64,000 nt of DNA from NCBI GenBank assembly GCA_050288165.1, contig JBNKDG010000009.1:102540-166539 (forward strand), given 5' to 3'. Numbering within the stretch: the stretch's first letter is position 1; each line of letters opens with the position of its first letter. The DNA is from JAPHTQ01 sp050288165. Lineage in GTDB: Bacteria; Pseudomonadota; Gammaproteobacteria; Thiohalomonadales; Thiohalomonadaceae. The notes beneath the pieces were generated by a model. That model searched no databases and was not told the DNA's origin. It worked only from the letters and a program-made list of their open reading frames with translations. Below, one piece after another: positions 43,300-51,973 of the stretch. Made by a program: the position numbers and the translations under genes.

Positions 43300-44628
43300 A
43301 TGCCATCCGTTATGAACTACAGAATATTCCTGTTGTGCCTGTTACTGAATGTGAGTGCTGTATCGGCAATTGAACCGTTGCCGGAACCGTTGACGTTGGA
43401 GTATGCCCTTTCACTGGTTGACGCACCGCATCCTGAGCTGTTGTTGCAGCAATCGGCGAGCGCGAGTAGTGAGGCTGCGTTGCAGGGAGCCGAGGCAGAT
43501 AATGCGCTGTCAGTCAGCATAGAAGGAAGGGCGCGCTGGATTCAGCCACCGGATGTCGCCCCTGATAACAGTGTTACCGATGACCATAAACTGAGTCTTT
43601 TTCTGCGCAAACCCCTTTACGATTTCGGTCAATCTTCCGCCCGTTACGAGGCTGCCACTCAGGCAAAGTTGGGTAGCGATCAACGTTACCAATACCTGTT
43701 GTTAAAGCGACGTGTCGGTATTATGCGGGCCTATTTCGATGTCCTGCTGGCCGATATGGAGTATGCGAGGGATAACGAGGCACTGGCAACAGCGTATATC
43801 TCCTATGATCGCTTACGTACCCGCCAGGAATTGGGGCAGGCATCGGATATCGCTGTGGCCGAACTGGATAGCGACTATCAATTGGCCAGGGTGCAACTGA
43901 ACCTGAGTGAGACACGCCAACGTGCAGCTCGTGCAAATCTCGCCAACATACTCGGCCACCCTGGGATGTTGCCCTCCGAAGTACGTAAGCCGGTGTTGAA
44001 TTATCATCAGCGTAACCTGCCTGATTATGAGAAGTTGCTGGCCAGAGCGATGGCCGAGAATCCATTACTCATGGCGCTACAGTCAGAACTGATTGCGGCG
44101 CAACAGCGTGTCGAAGCGGCGCGTGCGGCTTCCGGGCCACGTCTGGATGCCGAGCTGGAAGCCTCTGAATACAGTCGTGAGTTGGGCAGCAGCGATCATT
44201 GGCGTGCCGGTGTCAATTTGAGTATCCCCCTTTATACCGGCGGCCGCGTGGATGCGACAGCTGCACAGCAGCAGGCCGAGGTATACCGCATTCAGTCGGC
44301 TCTGGAGCAGGCACGCTATGACCTGCGACAACAGGTGCTGGAGCAATGGTTAAATCTGCAGACGCTTAAGCTACGACGAGAGCGTGCGGCCAAACAGCAG
44401 GATTTTCGTGAGCTCTATCTGGATCAAAGTCGCGCTAATTACGAAATGGAATTCAAGTCGGATCTGGGGGATGCCATGGTCCGTCTTTCCGAAGCGCAGC
44501 TTGAGTTTGCAAAAAACGATTTTGATTTTGCCGTTGCCTGGGAGCAACTGGCTATGTTGGTTGGTGGCGATGCGATGCCTGCCACAGCAACTGCTACCCA
44601 GAGCGATAGTTCGCAGAGGAGCGAATAG
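43300..44628 (+). CDS. TolC family outer membrane efflux protein
   Basis: The 442-residue protein has a signal peptide (ATGs at 43300 or 43312; GGGAG at 43289-43293 favours 43300) and two TolC-type repeats with long helices: LEYALSLVDAPHPELLLQQS near the start, DFGQSSARYEAATQAKLGS near 105 and the matching second-half segment ASEYSRELGSSDHWRAGVNL near 285-305. It should form a trimeric outer-membrane duct. The adaptor gene follows directly with no gap. Confidence 0.9.
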   Translation: MPSVMNYRIFLLCLLLNVSAVSAIEPLPEPLTLEYALSLVDAPHPELLLQQSASASSEAALQGAEADNALSVSIEGRARWIQPPDVAPDNSVTDDHKLSLFLRKPLYDFGQSSARYEAATQAKLGSDQRYQYLLLKRRVGIMRAYFDVLLADMEYARDNEALATAYISYDRLRTRQELGQASDIAVAELDSDYQLARVQLNLSETRQRAARANLANILGHPGMLPSEVRKPVLNYHQRNLPDYEKLLARAMAENPLLMALQSELIAAQQRVEAARAASGPRLDAELEASEYSRELGSSDHWRAGVNLSIPLYTGGRVDATAAQQQAEVYRIQSALEQARYDLRQQVLEQWLNLQTLKLRRERAAKQQDFRELYLDQSRANYEMEFKSDLGDAMVRLSEAQLEFAKNDFDFAVAWEQLAMLVGGDAMPATATATQSDSSQRSE

Positions 44629-45399
44629 ATGAAAGCCATGATCAAGAACGGCATGTTGCTGTCGGTACTGTTTGTATCTTCGACAGCGAGCGCGGCCTGG
44701 GATGGGGTAATCGACTGGGCGCGACGTACAGAGTTGAGTACCCCGACGAGTGGTATCGTGTCCAGGGTTCTGGTGCGCGCCGGTGAGCGGGTCAAGGAAA
44801 AAACGGTGTTGTTGCAACTAGAGCAGGATGTGCTGCGAGCAAGAGTCGAGCAGGCCAGGGCCGCCGAGAAGCATGGTCTGTTGATGTATGAAGAAGCGCA
44901 GCGCGAAATGGATCGTTCGCAGGAACTTTATGATCGTACCTTGCTGGCTGACCACGATCTCAATCTGGCCAAGCTGGCATTTACCGAGGCTGACGCGATT
45001 TATCAGCGTGCCAAGGCGGATGTACTGGCGGCGCAGGAAGCGCTTGCTGAGAGCGAACTACAGGCACCGTTTGAAGCGCTGATACTCGAACGCCGAGTTC
45101 AGCCGGCACAGACCGTTGTCCACCAATTGCAGGCCGAACCGATGCTGGTGATTGTCTCAGCAAAAGAGAGGCTGGTTCGTTTCACGGTTCAACGTGATGA
45201 AACTGCAAAGTTGATGCCAGGTACAAAGGTCAATGTCGAGTGCCAGGGCCAGCGCTATCAAGGGATGGTTGAGTCGCTCAATTTGGATGGCAGTGGCAGC
45301 TATAGTAGCTCATCAGGGGCTGGCCATACCGTGGAGGTGTTGTTCAGTACCGATGCGGGTTTGTTCCCTGGTACCAAGGCGAGTGTCAGTCTGCCGTGA
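44629..45399 (+). CDS. HlyD/RND-type periplasmic adaptor subunit
   Basis: The 256-residue protein has a signal peptide (MIKNGMLLSVLFVSSTASA), a split biotinyl-lipoyl-like region (STPTSGIVSRVLVRAGERVK and ALILERRVQPAQTVV), an alpha-hairpin coiled coil (about 65-150) and a beta-barrel domain. It is short for an adaptor. It starts one base after the TolC-family stop. No inner-membrane pump (RND, MFS or ABC) gene is adjacent, so its transporter partner is unknown. Confidence 0.88.
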   Translation: MKAMIKNGMLLSVLFVSSTASAAWDGVIDWARRTELSTPTSGIVSRVLVRAGERVKEKTVLLQLEQDVLRARVEQARAAEKHGLLMYEEAQREMDRSQELYDRTLLADHDLNLAKLAFTEADAIYQRAKADVLAAQEALAESELQAPFEALILERRVQPAQTVVHQLQAEPMLVIVSAKERLVRFTVQRDETAKLMPGTKVNVECQGQRYQGMVESLNLDGSGSYSSSSGAGHTVEVLFSTDAGLFPGTKASVSLP

Positions 45400-45671
45400 G
45401 CGTCTGTGTCCGTTGTTATGTTTCCGGTGTCGTGCAGGGAGTCTGGTTCCGAGGATCGACCCGTCGTCAGGCAGAACAGTTGGGTCTGAGCGGATATGCC
45501 AGGAACCTGGCAGATGGGCGGGTTGAAGTTTTTGCCTGTGGTGAAGCCGCAGCCGTGAACTCGCTGCGCCAGTGGCTATGGCAGGGACCGTCGGCGGCAA
45601 AGGTGAGTGATGTGCTGTGTGAAGAGATAGCCGGGTCGGAGCCGTTACCGACGACATTCACAACCGGATGA
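45396..45671 (+). CDS. acyP: Acylphosphatase
   Basis: The 91-residue protein carries the complete acylphosphatase signature: VSGVVQGVWFRGSTRRQA with catalytic Arg, and GYARNLADGRVEVFACGE with catalytic Asn. It hydrolyses acyl phosphates such as carbamoyl phosphate and acetyl phosphate. A GTG start overlaps the adaptor stop by 4 bases. The stop is directly adjacent to the stop of the convergent transglycosylase. Confidence 0.93.
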   Translation: MSVCVRCYVSGVVQGVWFRGSTRRQAEQLGLSGYARNLADGRVEVFACGEAAAVNSLRQWLWQGPSAAKVSDVLCEEIAGSEPLPTTFTTG

Positions 45672-46247
45672 TCAGCGGTACCAACGTTCTCGCAGTGCGG
45701 CATAGACCCTGTTCGGGTATTTGAAACTGTTCAGACTGCCGTTGTAACGAGCCAGGGCGCGGGTACGGTTGCCCTTCTCCATATCCAGGTAGTAGCGCAG
45801 TATGGTGCAACCGAAGCGCAGATTGGTCTCGACGTTGAACAGATTGGCTTCGGGTTGATTGAGTTCCTTCAGCCAGAACGGCATGACTTGCATCAAGCCG
45901 CGCGCTCCTGCGTTGGAGATGGCGAAACGATCGAAATTGCTTTCCACCTGTATTACCGCCAGCACTAGCTCTACCGGTAGTTTTGCCCTGTTAGCTTCTG
46001 CGTGGATGTGACGCAGCATGCTGAGTCGTTTCTTTTCATCTTCAACCGTGCTGCTGAGTCGCTGGGACATATCGGTCAACCAGACTTCGGCTTCGTAGCG
46101 ATCGGCAAAACTCTCATGCTCAGCCAGTGCTTCGATCAGACGCTGCTTGAGCAGAGGGTCGACGGTCTGCTCCGCCTGGACATGGACGCTTCCGGCAAAA
46201 CCAGTCAGCAGGCATAGTATGATAAGTAGTCGGTGCAACATGATCAT
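45672..46247 (-). CDS. Exported lytic transglycosylase (SLT domain)
   Basis: I choose the ATG at 46247 (46241 is an alternative), which opens a signal peptide (MIMLHRLLIILCLLTGFAGS) and gives 191 residues. The C-terminal half is an SLT domain: AVIQVESNFDRFAISNAGA (catalytic Glu in VES), ARGLMQVMPFW and LRFGCTILRYYLDMEKGNRTRALARYNGS. It should cleave peptidoglycan in the periplasm. The N-terminal 65 residues are helical and unassigned. It is divergent from the rhombosortase gene by 49 bases. Confidence 0.9.
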   Translation of the reverse strand: MIMLHRLLIILCLLTGFAGSVHVQAEQTVDPLLKQRLIEALAEHESFADRYEAEVWLTDMSQRLSSTVEDEKKRLSMLRHIHAEANRAKLPVELVLAVIQVESNFDRFAISNAGARGLMQVMPFWLKELNQPEANLFNVETNLRFGCTILRYYLDMEKGNRTRALARYNGSLNSFKYPNRVYAALRERWYR

Positions 46248-46296
46248 GTTCCATGACACGATGTAACAGGTGAATATTTGCCGTTTGGGAGAATGA

Positions 46297-46896
46297 ATGC
46301 AAGTCATTAGACGCGTAACCGTGTCTGGTTGGTCATTGCCATTGGGGTTAGTACTGTGTGCGGTGGCCATTATGGCTGGCGGTGATAGTGTAGCGGAGTG
46401 GCTGCGTTATGATCGTGTGGCCTTGGCGCACGGCGAGTACTGGCGCCTGCTGACAGCCCATCTGACCCATCTCGGTTGGTCGCATCTGTTGCTCAATCTG
46501 GCAGGACTTTTTCTGCTTCAGGCATTGGTCGGCGATGTACTGAGTCGCTGTGAATGGTTGTGGCTGATGCTCTTTTCCGCACTATGCATCAGTGCCGGCT
46601 TGTGGTTGTTTGAACCCCAACTGCGTTGGTATGTCGGTCTCTCTGGAGTGTTGCACGGAGTGTTGCTTGGCGGGGCGCTGTTGCAGTCCCTAGGTGGTCA
46701 CCGTGAGGGTGTTTACCTGCTAGTGATTACGCTGGCCAAACTGCTGTGGGAACAACTGGCGGGACCGATGCCCGGCAGTGAAGCCACTGCCGGGGGCAAA
46801 GTGATTGTAAATGCACACCTCTATGGTGCCATTGCCGGTGGCGTGTTCGTCATGCTGTTGTGGAGCAGACCCGCCTGGCGCAGACGGAGTCGTTAA
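46297..46896 (+). CDS. rrtA: Rhombosortase (rhomboid-family serine protease)
   Basis: The 199-residue membrane protein has about six hydrophobic segments. Catalytic motifs are YVGLSGVLHGVLLGG (Ser in GxSG) and VNAHLYGAIAGG (His), and HLTHLGWSHLLLNLAGLFLL near 50-70 matches the rhomboid N-motif (HxxxN). The short six-helix layout and GLSGVLHG fit rhombosortases, which process proteins with a GlyGly-CTERM tail. I find no GlyGly-CTERM protein in this window. Its stop codon overlaps that of the convergent proS. Confidence 0.88.
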   Translation: MQVIRRVTVSGWSLPLGLVLCAVAIMAGGDSVAEWLRYDRVALAHGEYWRLLTAHLTHLGWSHLLLNLAGLFLLQALVGDVLSRCEWLWLMLFSALCISAGLWLFEPQLRWYVGLSGVLHGVLLGGALLQSLGGHREGVYLLVITLAKLLWEQLAGPMPGSEATAGGKVIVNAHLYGAIAGGVFVMLLWSRPAWRRRSR

Positions 46897-48614
46897 CCGA
46901 GTTTTTCCTGCAATGTCTGCAACAGTCCATCCAGGGACAGATTGGTGCTTTCTGTCTCACGTCGACCCTTGTATTCCACACACCCCTCTTTCAGCGCACG
47001 TTCGCCGATGACGATGCGGTGGGGGATGCCGATCAGCTCCATGTCGGCAAACATCACCCCGGCACGCTCGTTACGATCGTCGAACAACACTTCGTAACCT
47101 GCCTCGGTGAGTTCCTGGTACAGGCGTTCAGCAGTTTCGCGCACGGTTTCCGATTTCTGCATATTCATCGGCAACAGGGCGATCTGGAACGGCGCAATGG
47201 GATCGGGCCAGATGATCCCTTTGTCGTCGTGGTTCTGTTCTATGGCGGCGGCGACCACACGTGAGACGCCGATGCCGTAGCAACCCATGGTCATTACCGC
47301 CGCCTTGCCGTTCTCATCCAGTACAGTCGCCTTCATCGCTTCGCTGTATTTCTTGCCCAACTGGAAGATATGGCCGACCTCGATGCCGCGCTTGATGGTC
47401 AGGGTGCCTTTGCCATCAGGGCTGAGATCACCCTCGACTACATTGCGCAGGTCAGCGACCTGAGGTTCGGGAATGTCACGGCCCCAGTTAACCCCGGTGA
47501 GGTGTTTGCCATCTTCGTTGGCGCCACAGACGAAATCGGCCAGGTGGACGGCATCGCGGTCGACGATGAGCGGGATGGTGAGGCCGACCGGGCCGATGGA
47601 ACCGGGATTGCAGCCGACGGCTGTGAGAATCTCTTCGTCACTGGCAAGGGTCAGTGGGCTGAATACACCGGGCAGGTTGGCGGCCTTGATCTCGTTCAGT
47701 TCGTGGTCGCCACGTAGCGCCAGGGCGATTACACCCTTGGCTTCACCTTCGTCGTCTGCGCCAAGCACCACCAGTGTCTTCACCGTTTGCGACGGTTTGA
47801 CCTTGAGGAAGGCGGAGACCTCTTCGATGCTGCGTTGGTCTGGCGTGTCTACTGTAGCCATGTCTACAGTGGCAGCAGGACGCGGACCGTGCGGCGGCAG
47901 TGCCTCGGCCTTTTCTACATTGGCGGCGTAGTCACTGCTGTCAGAGAAGGCGATGGCGTCTTCCCCGGAGTCGGCCATCACATGAAACTCATGAGAACCA
48001 CTACCGCCGATGGCGCCAGTGTCGGCCAATACCGGGCGGAAATCGAGCCCGAGGCGGGTAAAGATACGGCTGTAGGTGTCGTGCATTACCTGGTAAGTTT
48101 CCTGCAGTGAAGCCTCATCCAGGTGGAAGGAGTAGGCGTCCTTCATCAGGAATTCGCGGGCGCGCATCACACCGAAACGAGGACGACGCTCATCGCGGAA
48201 TTTGGTCTGGATCTGGTAGAAGTTGGCCGGGAGCTGTTTGTAGCTCTGCAACTCGTTGCGGATCAGATCGGTGATGATCTCTTCGTGGGTCGGGCCGAAG
48301 CAAAATTCGCGGTTATGGCGGTCGGTCATGCGCAGCATCTCCGGCCCCATGACATCCCAGCGACCCGACTCCTGCCACAGTTCGGCAGGTTGTACCGCGG
48401 GCATCAGTACCTCCTGGGCACCGGAGCGGTTCATCTCTTCGCGCACGATCTGTTCAACCTTGCGCAATACCCGCAAGCCCAGCGGTAGCCAGGTGTAGAG
48501 TCCTGCCGCCAGCTTGCGGATCATGCCGGCGCGCATCATCAATTGATGGCTGACAATCTCGGCGTCGGCCGGGGTTTCCTTCAGGGTGGCAATCAGGTAC
48601 TGGGAAGCGCGCAT
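46893..48614 (-). CDS. proS: Proline-tRNA ligase
   Basis: ProS (573 residues) is of the bacterial type with an editing insertion. Class II motifs are seen in GLYTWLPLGLRVLRKVEQIVREEM and ELWQESGRWDVMGPEMLRM near the start and TKFRDERRPRFGVMRAREFLM (motif 2) near 138-158; the inserted editing domain is about 225-390; the anticodon-binding domain starts after about 470. It charges tRNA-Pro. The start at 48614 is supported by the usual MRASQYLIATLKETP. Confidence 0.98.
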   Translation of the reverse strand: MRASQYLIATLKETPADAEIVSHQLMMRAGMIRKLAAGLYTWLPLGLRVLRKVEQIVREEMNRSGAQEVLMPAVQPAELWQESGRWDVMGPEMLRMTDRHNREFCFGPTHEEIITDLIRNELQSYKQLPANFYQIQTKFRDERRPRFGVMRAREFLMKDAYSFHLDEASLQETYQVMHDTYSRIFTRLGLDFRPVLADTGAIGGSGSHEFHVMADSGEDAIAFSDSSDYAANVEKAEALPPHGPRPAATVDMATVDTPDQRSIEEVSAFLKVKPSQTVKTLVVLGADDEGEAKGVIALALRGDHELNEIKAANLPGVFSPLTLASDEEILTAVGCNPGSIGPVGLTIPLIVDRDAVHLADFVCGANEDGKHLTGVNWGRDIPEPQVADLRNVVEGDLSPDGKGTLTIKRGIEVGHIFQLGKKYSEAMKATVLDENGKAAVMTMGCYGIGVSRVVAAAIEQNHDDKGIIWPDPIAPFQIALLPMNMQKSETVRETAERLYQELTEAGYEVLFDDRNERAGVMFADMELIGIPHRIVIGERALKEGCVEYKGRRETESTNLSLDGLLQTLQEKLG

Positions 48615-48706
48615 AGCGTTTTATCGTCCGTATCAGGGCTGGTTTGGAAAGGTGGCATTGTAGTCAAAGGCGGCCCTGCCAGTACAGCGCGACTGACAGG
48701 GATGAG

Positions 48707-49051
48707 TCAGAACGTGGCGTTGTTCCAGCCCCACATATGCCTGGGTGCATCGGCAAATTCGATGTAGACGCGGTCGGTGGGGATCTCCAGTTCATCGCTG
48801 AGCAGGCCGCAAAGGGAGAGTGACAGGGCTGAGGTGTGGTCGCCGGGTAGTCCGATACTTTTCAGTTCAAGATAGGCGCAGGGATCGCTCTTGGCACCAA
48901 ATTGCATCGGGATGCCGGATTCCACCGAGACCATGACATAGTGCTCGGATTTCCCCAATGCGGCAGAGATCAGGTGGGTAGCTTTGGTGAGCAGTTTCTG
49001 CTGACTCTCGGCAGAAATGTCCTTGTTGGTGCGGATGAGCAGGTAGGGCAT
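48707..49051 (-). CDS. MIF/phenylpyruvate tautomerase-like protein
   Basis: The 114-residue protein begins MPYLLIRTNKDI, leaving the catalytic Pro at the N-terminus after Met removal, and contains YVMVSVESGIPMQFG and RVYIEFADAPRHMWGWN, typical of the macrophage migration inhibitory factor family. Enzymatically such proteins tautomerise phenylpyruvate-like substrates as trimers; the bacterial role is unknown. Confidence 0.88.
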   Translation of the reverse strand: MPYLLIRTNKDISAESQQKLLTKATHLISAALGKSEHYVMVSVESGIPMQFGAKSDPCAYLELKSIGLPGDHTSALSLSLCGLLSDELEIPTDRVYIEFADAPRHMWGWNNATF

Positions 49052-49060
49052 TACCGGTTC

Positions 49061-49507
49061 TTAGTTACAGTAGGCATTGATCAGTGCCTGTGCTTGCTTC
49101 ATTTTGGAGGCACGCATCTCCTCGCTTAGTGTGATAACCGTGCCGTCAGGTTGTTTCACCTGTTCGGAGTTTTTGAAAGTCTCCAGATTCTGTCTGGCGA
49201 TTTCGCAGTTTTGCTTGCGTGTCTCGACTATCTTTGCTGCCTCGTCTGTAGTCTTGGGGCCTGCGTCATTCTTTTCTTCATTCTCGGCTGCTTCGTTTTC
49301 CTGTGTGGACTGGTAAGGGTTACTGTCCTTGACCTGCATCTGTTCTGACTCTCTCGCTTTCGCATCCGGCGGGGTCTGGCTGTAGTGGACACGCCCATTC
49401 TCATCGACCCACTTGTACAGCGAAACAGCCTGCGCAGGGAGGGCCGCGACCAGGCCAAACAGCGCGATGACAAGTAAAATCCTTCGATTGATCAGGTGAT
49501 TATCCAT
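49061..49507 (-). CDS. DUF4124 domain periplasmic protein
   Basis: The 148-residue protein has a signal peptide (ILLVIALFGLVAALPAQA) and a DUF4124 motif, LYKWVDENGRVHYSQTPPD, near residues 30-48. The remainder is a charged linker and a helical segment with two cysteines (QNCEIAR, NAYCN), which could form a disulfide. The family function is not known. It is in the same direction as the tautomerase, with 9 bases between them. Confidence 0.88.
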   Translation of the reverse strand: MDNHLINRRILLVIALFGLVAALPAQAVSLYKWVDENGRVHYSQTPPDAKARESEQMQVKDSNPYQSTQENEAAENEEKNDAGPKTTDEAAKIVETRKQNCEIARQNLETFKNSEQVKQPDGTVITLSEEMRASKMKQAQALINAYCN

Positions 49508-49630
49508 GGGTTAGTTATCCAGAATTCGCTCAGGTTGAGGAGAAAAGGGCTTACCACGCCAATTATCGGCAATTTGCCCCGGAGTACAAGTGCAACAAAC
49601 GGCTTAGTGCGCGTAAAACCCTGTTATTGC

Positions 49631-49659
49631 TTGACCTTTGGCGGGATTGCAAGTAGTTT
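49631..49659 (+). promoter_or_regulatory. Likely promoter of the ilvBNC operon
   Basis: TTGACC (49631-49636) and TAGTTT (49654-49659) are 17 bases apart. Transcription from here would include a hairpin at 49686-49707 before ilvB. Confidence 0.4.
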
Positions 49660-49685
49660 TCCCCTTTTTTACAGCACAATTCACA

Positions 49686-49711
49686 CACGCCCGTGCCCAC
49701 GGGTGTTTTTC
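49686..49711 (+). terminator. Terminator-like hairpin in the ilvB leader (possible attenuator)
   Basis: ACACGCCCGT (49686-49695) pairs mostly with ACGGGTGTTT (49700-49709; eight pairs including one G-T) around GCCC and is followed by a T-run. It lies between the promoter and ilvB, where an attenuator would be expected, but I do not find a clear Ile/Leu/Val-rich leader peptide. Confidence 0.4.
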
Positions 49712-49742
49712 TTCGTTTTGAGTCGATGGGAGACCCTTTGAG

Positions 49743-51437
49743 GTGGAATTGACCGGTGCCGAAATAATCGCGCGTTTTCTCCAGGACGAGGGGGTAAAGC
49801 ACCTCTTTGGCTATCCCGGCGGAGCGGTCCTGCATATCTACGACGCCCTTTATAAGCAGGACAAGGTACAGCACATCCTGGTGCGCCACGAGCAGGCCGC
49901 CACCCATGCCGCGGACGGCTATGCCCGCTCCACCGGTAAGCCGGGTGTGGTGCTGGTAACCTCCGGTCCCGGTGCTACCAATGCGGTGACCGGTATTGCA
50001 ACTGCCTATATGGATTCCATCCCCATGGTGGTTATCACCGGTCAGGTAAATTCCACCCTGATCGGCAACGACGCCTTCCAGGAGGTCGACTCGGTCGGCA
50101 TTACTCGCCCCTGCGTCAAACACAACTTCCTGGTGAAGAATGTCGAAGATCTGGCGATCACCCTGAAGAAGGCCTTCTACATCGCCACCACTGGTCGTCC
50201 CGGTCCGGTGGTCGTGGACATCCCCAAGGATGTCACCGCCGAGCGCACCCGTTACGTCTATCCGAAGAAGATCTCGATGCGCTCCTACAACCCGGTAGTA
50301 AAGGGGCACAGCGGCCAGATCAAGAAAGCGGTCAACATGCTGCTTTCGGCCAAGCGCCCGATGATCTACACCGGCGGCGGTGTGGTGCAGGGCAATGCCG
50401 CGGATTCGTTGACCGAACTGGCGCGCAAACTTGGGTTCCCGGTGACCAATACTTCCATGGGTCTGGGTGGTTTTCCGGCGAGCGACAAGTTGTTCCTCGG
50501 CATGCTGGGGATGCACGGCACCTATGAAGCCAATATGGCGATCTCCCACTGCGACCTGTTGCTCGCGGTAGGCGCCCGTTTTGACGATCGCGTCACCGGC
50601 AAGATCGAAAAGTTCGCCCCCAGTGCGCGCATTATCCATATCGATATCGACCCGGCCTCCATCTCCAAAAACGTCAAGGTGGACGTACCCATCGTTGGCG
50701 ATGTGGACGAGGTGTTGAAGTCGATGCTGGCGATGCTCGGCGAGGCTTCCCGTAGCCCGGATAGCGAAGCGCTGGGAAAATGGCTGCAGCAGATCGACCA
50801 GTGGCGCGCCAAGGATTGCCTGAAATTCGACCGCAATGCCAAACGGATCAAGCCGCAGCACGTGCTTGAGACCCTGCACAAAGTGACCAAGGGCGACGCC
50901 TTCGTTACTTCGGATGTCGGTCAGCACCAGATGTGGGCGGCGCAGTTCTACGGTTTCGACAAGCCTCGTCGCTGGATCAACTCCGGTGGCCTCGGTACCA
51001 TGGGCTTCGGCCTGCCTGCGGCGATGGGAGTGCAGTTTGCCCATCCCAAGGCCACTGTCGTCAGCATCGTTGGTGACGGCGGGATACAGATGAACATCCA
51101 GGAACTCGCGACCTGCATGCAGTACGGTCTGCCGATTAAGGTCATCTGTCTGAACAACGGCTTCCTCGGTATGGTGCGTCAGTGGCAGGAGTTCTTCTAC
51201 GAAGAGCGCTACTCCCAGGTCCATGTCGAAGCCCAGCCCGATTTCGTCAAGCTGGCCGAGGCTTACGGCCACGTCGGCATGCAGATCGAAAAGCCGGAGG
51301 ATGTCGAGAACGCATTGAAAGAGGCGTTCAAGATGAAAGACAGGTTTGTCTTTATGAACTTCCTCACCGATCCGAAGGAAAATGTTTATCCCATGGTTCC
51401 CGCCGGTGCGGGTCTCGATGAGATGATCCTGATATGA
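49743..51437 (+). CDS. ilvB: Acetolactate synthase large subunit
   Basis: The 564-residue ThDP-dependent enzyme makes acetolactate or acetohydroxybutyrate in Val/Leu/Ile synthesis. An N-terminal ThDP pyrimidine domain has the catalytic Glu in HILVRHEQAATHAADGYAR near residue 45; a central FAD-binding region and a C-terminal PP domain with GDGGIQMN and LNNGFLGMVRQWQEFFYEERYS follow. The start is a GTG at 49743. Its stop overlaps the small-subunit start by 4 bases. Confidence 0.97.
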   Translation: MELTGAEIIARFLQDEGVKHLFGYPGGAVLHIYDALYKQDKVQHILVRHEQAATHAADGYARSTGKPGVVLVTSGPGATNAVTGIATAYMDSIPMVVITGQVNSTLIGNDAFQEVDSVGITRPCVKHNFLVKNVEDLAITLKKAFYIATTGRPGPVVVDIPKDVTAERTRYVYPKKISMRSYNPVVKGHSGQIKKAVNMLLSAKRPMIYTGGGVVQGNAADSLTELARKLGFPVTNTSMGLGGFPASDKLFLGMLGMHGTYEANMAISHCDLLLAVGARFDDRVTGKIEKFAPSARIIHIDIDPASISKNVKVDVPIVGDVDEVLKSMLAMLGEASRSPDSEALGKWLQQIDQWRAKDCLKFDRNAKRIKPQHVLETLHKVTKGDAFVTSDVGQHQMWAAQFYGFDKPRRWINSGGLGTMGFGLPAAMGVQFAHPKATVVSIVGDGGIQMNIQELATCMQYGLPIKVICLNNGFLGMVRQWQEFFYEERYSQVHVEAQPDFVKLAEAYGHVGMQIEKPEDVENALKEAFKMKDRFVFMNFLTDPKENVYPMVPAGAGLDEMILI

Positions 51438-51928
51438 GACACATTATTTCTATTTTGATGGAAAACGAAGCGGGTGCGCTCTCCCGCGTCGCCGGGCTGT
51501 TTTCAGCCCGTGGCTACAACATCGAATCGCTCAGCGTGGCACCGACCGAGGATGCCTCACTGTCGCGTTTGACCCTGGTCACCCGTGGCTCTGACGAGAT
51601 CATTGAGCAGATCACCAAGCAGTTGAACAAGCTGATCGACGTGGTCAAACTGCTCGATCTGACCGAAGGGCCGCACATCGAGCGGGAGATGATGCTGATT
51701 AAGGTCAAGGCGGGTACCGCCAATCAGCGCGAAGAGCTGAAGCGTCTGGCCGACATCTTTCGCGGCAACATCATCGATGTGACCGACACCACCTACACCA
51801 TCGAACTGACCGGTGATGTACAGAAGCTCGATGCCTTCATCCATGCCCTGAAGGATAGCGATATCCTGGAGACGGTCCGTTCCGGCGTGACCGGGATCTC
51901 CCGCGGGGCGAAGGCGCTCACTATTTAA
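51434..51928 (+). CDS. ilvN: Acetolactate synthase small subunit
   Basis: The 164-residue regulatory subunit has an N-terminal ACT domain (MRHIISILMENEAGALSRVAGLFSARGYNIESL) for feedback by valine and a C-terminal domain. The length is like E. coli IlvH. It overlaps ilvB by 4 bases and is followed by ilvC. Confidence 0.96.
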   Translation: MRHIISILMENEAGALSRVAGLFSARGYNIESLSVAPTEDASLSRLTLVTRGSDEIIEQITKQLNKLIDVVKLLDLTEGPHIEREMMLIKVKAGTANQREELKRLADIFRGNIIDVTDTTYTIELTGDVQKLDAFIHALKDSDILETVRSGVTGISRGAKALTI

Positions 51929-51973
51929 CTTTTTAACCTTTTTGAATCACGTTTTGTGTAAAGGAAGCTGCTA

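Noticed and set aside
49563..51272. 569-codon minus-strand frame opposite ilvB
   Set aside because: ilvB is certain on the plus strand; the frame has no recognisable domain and no start signal.
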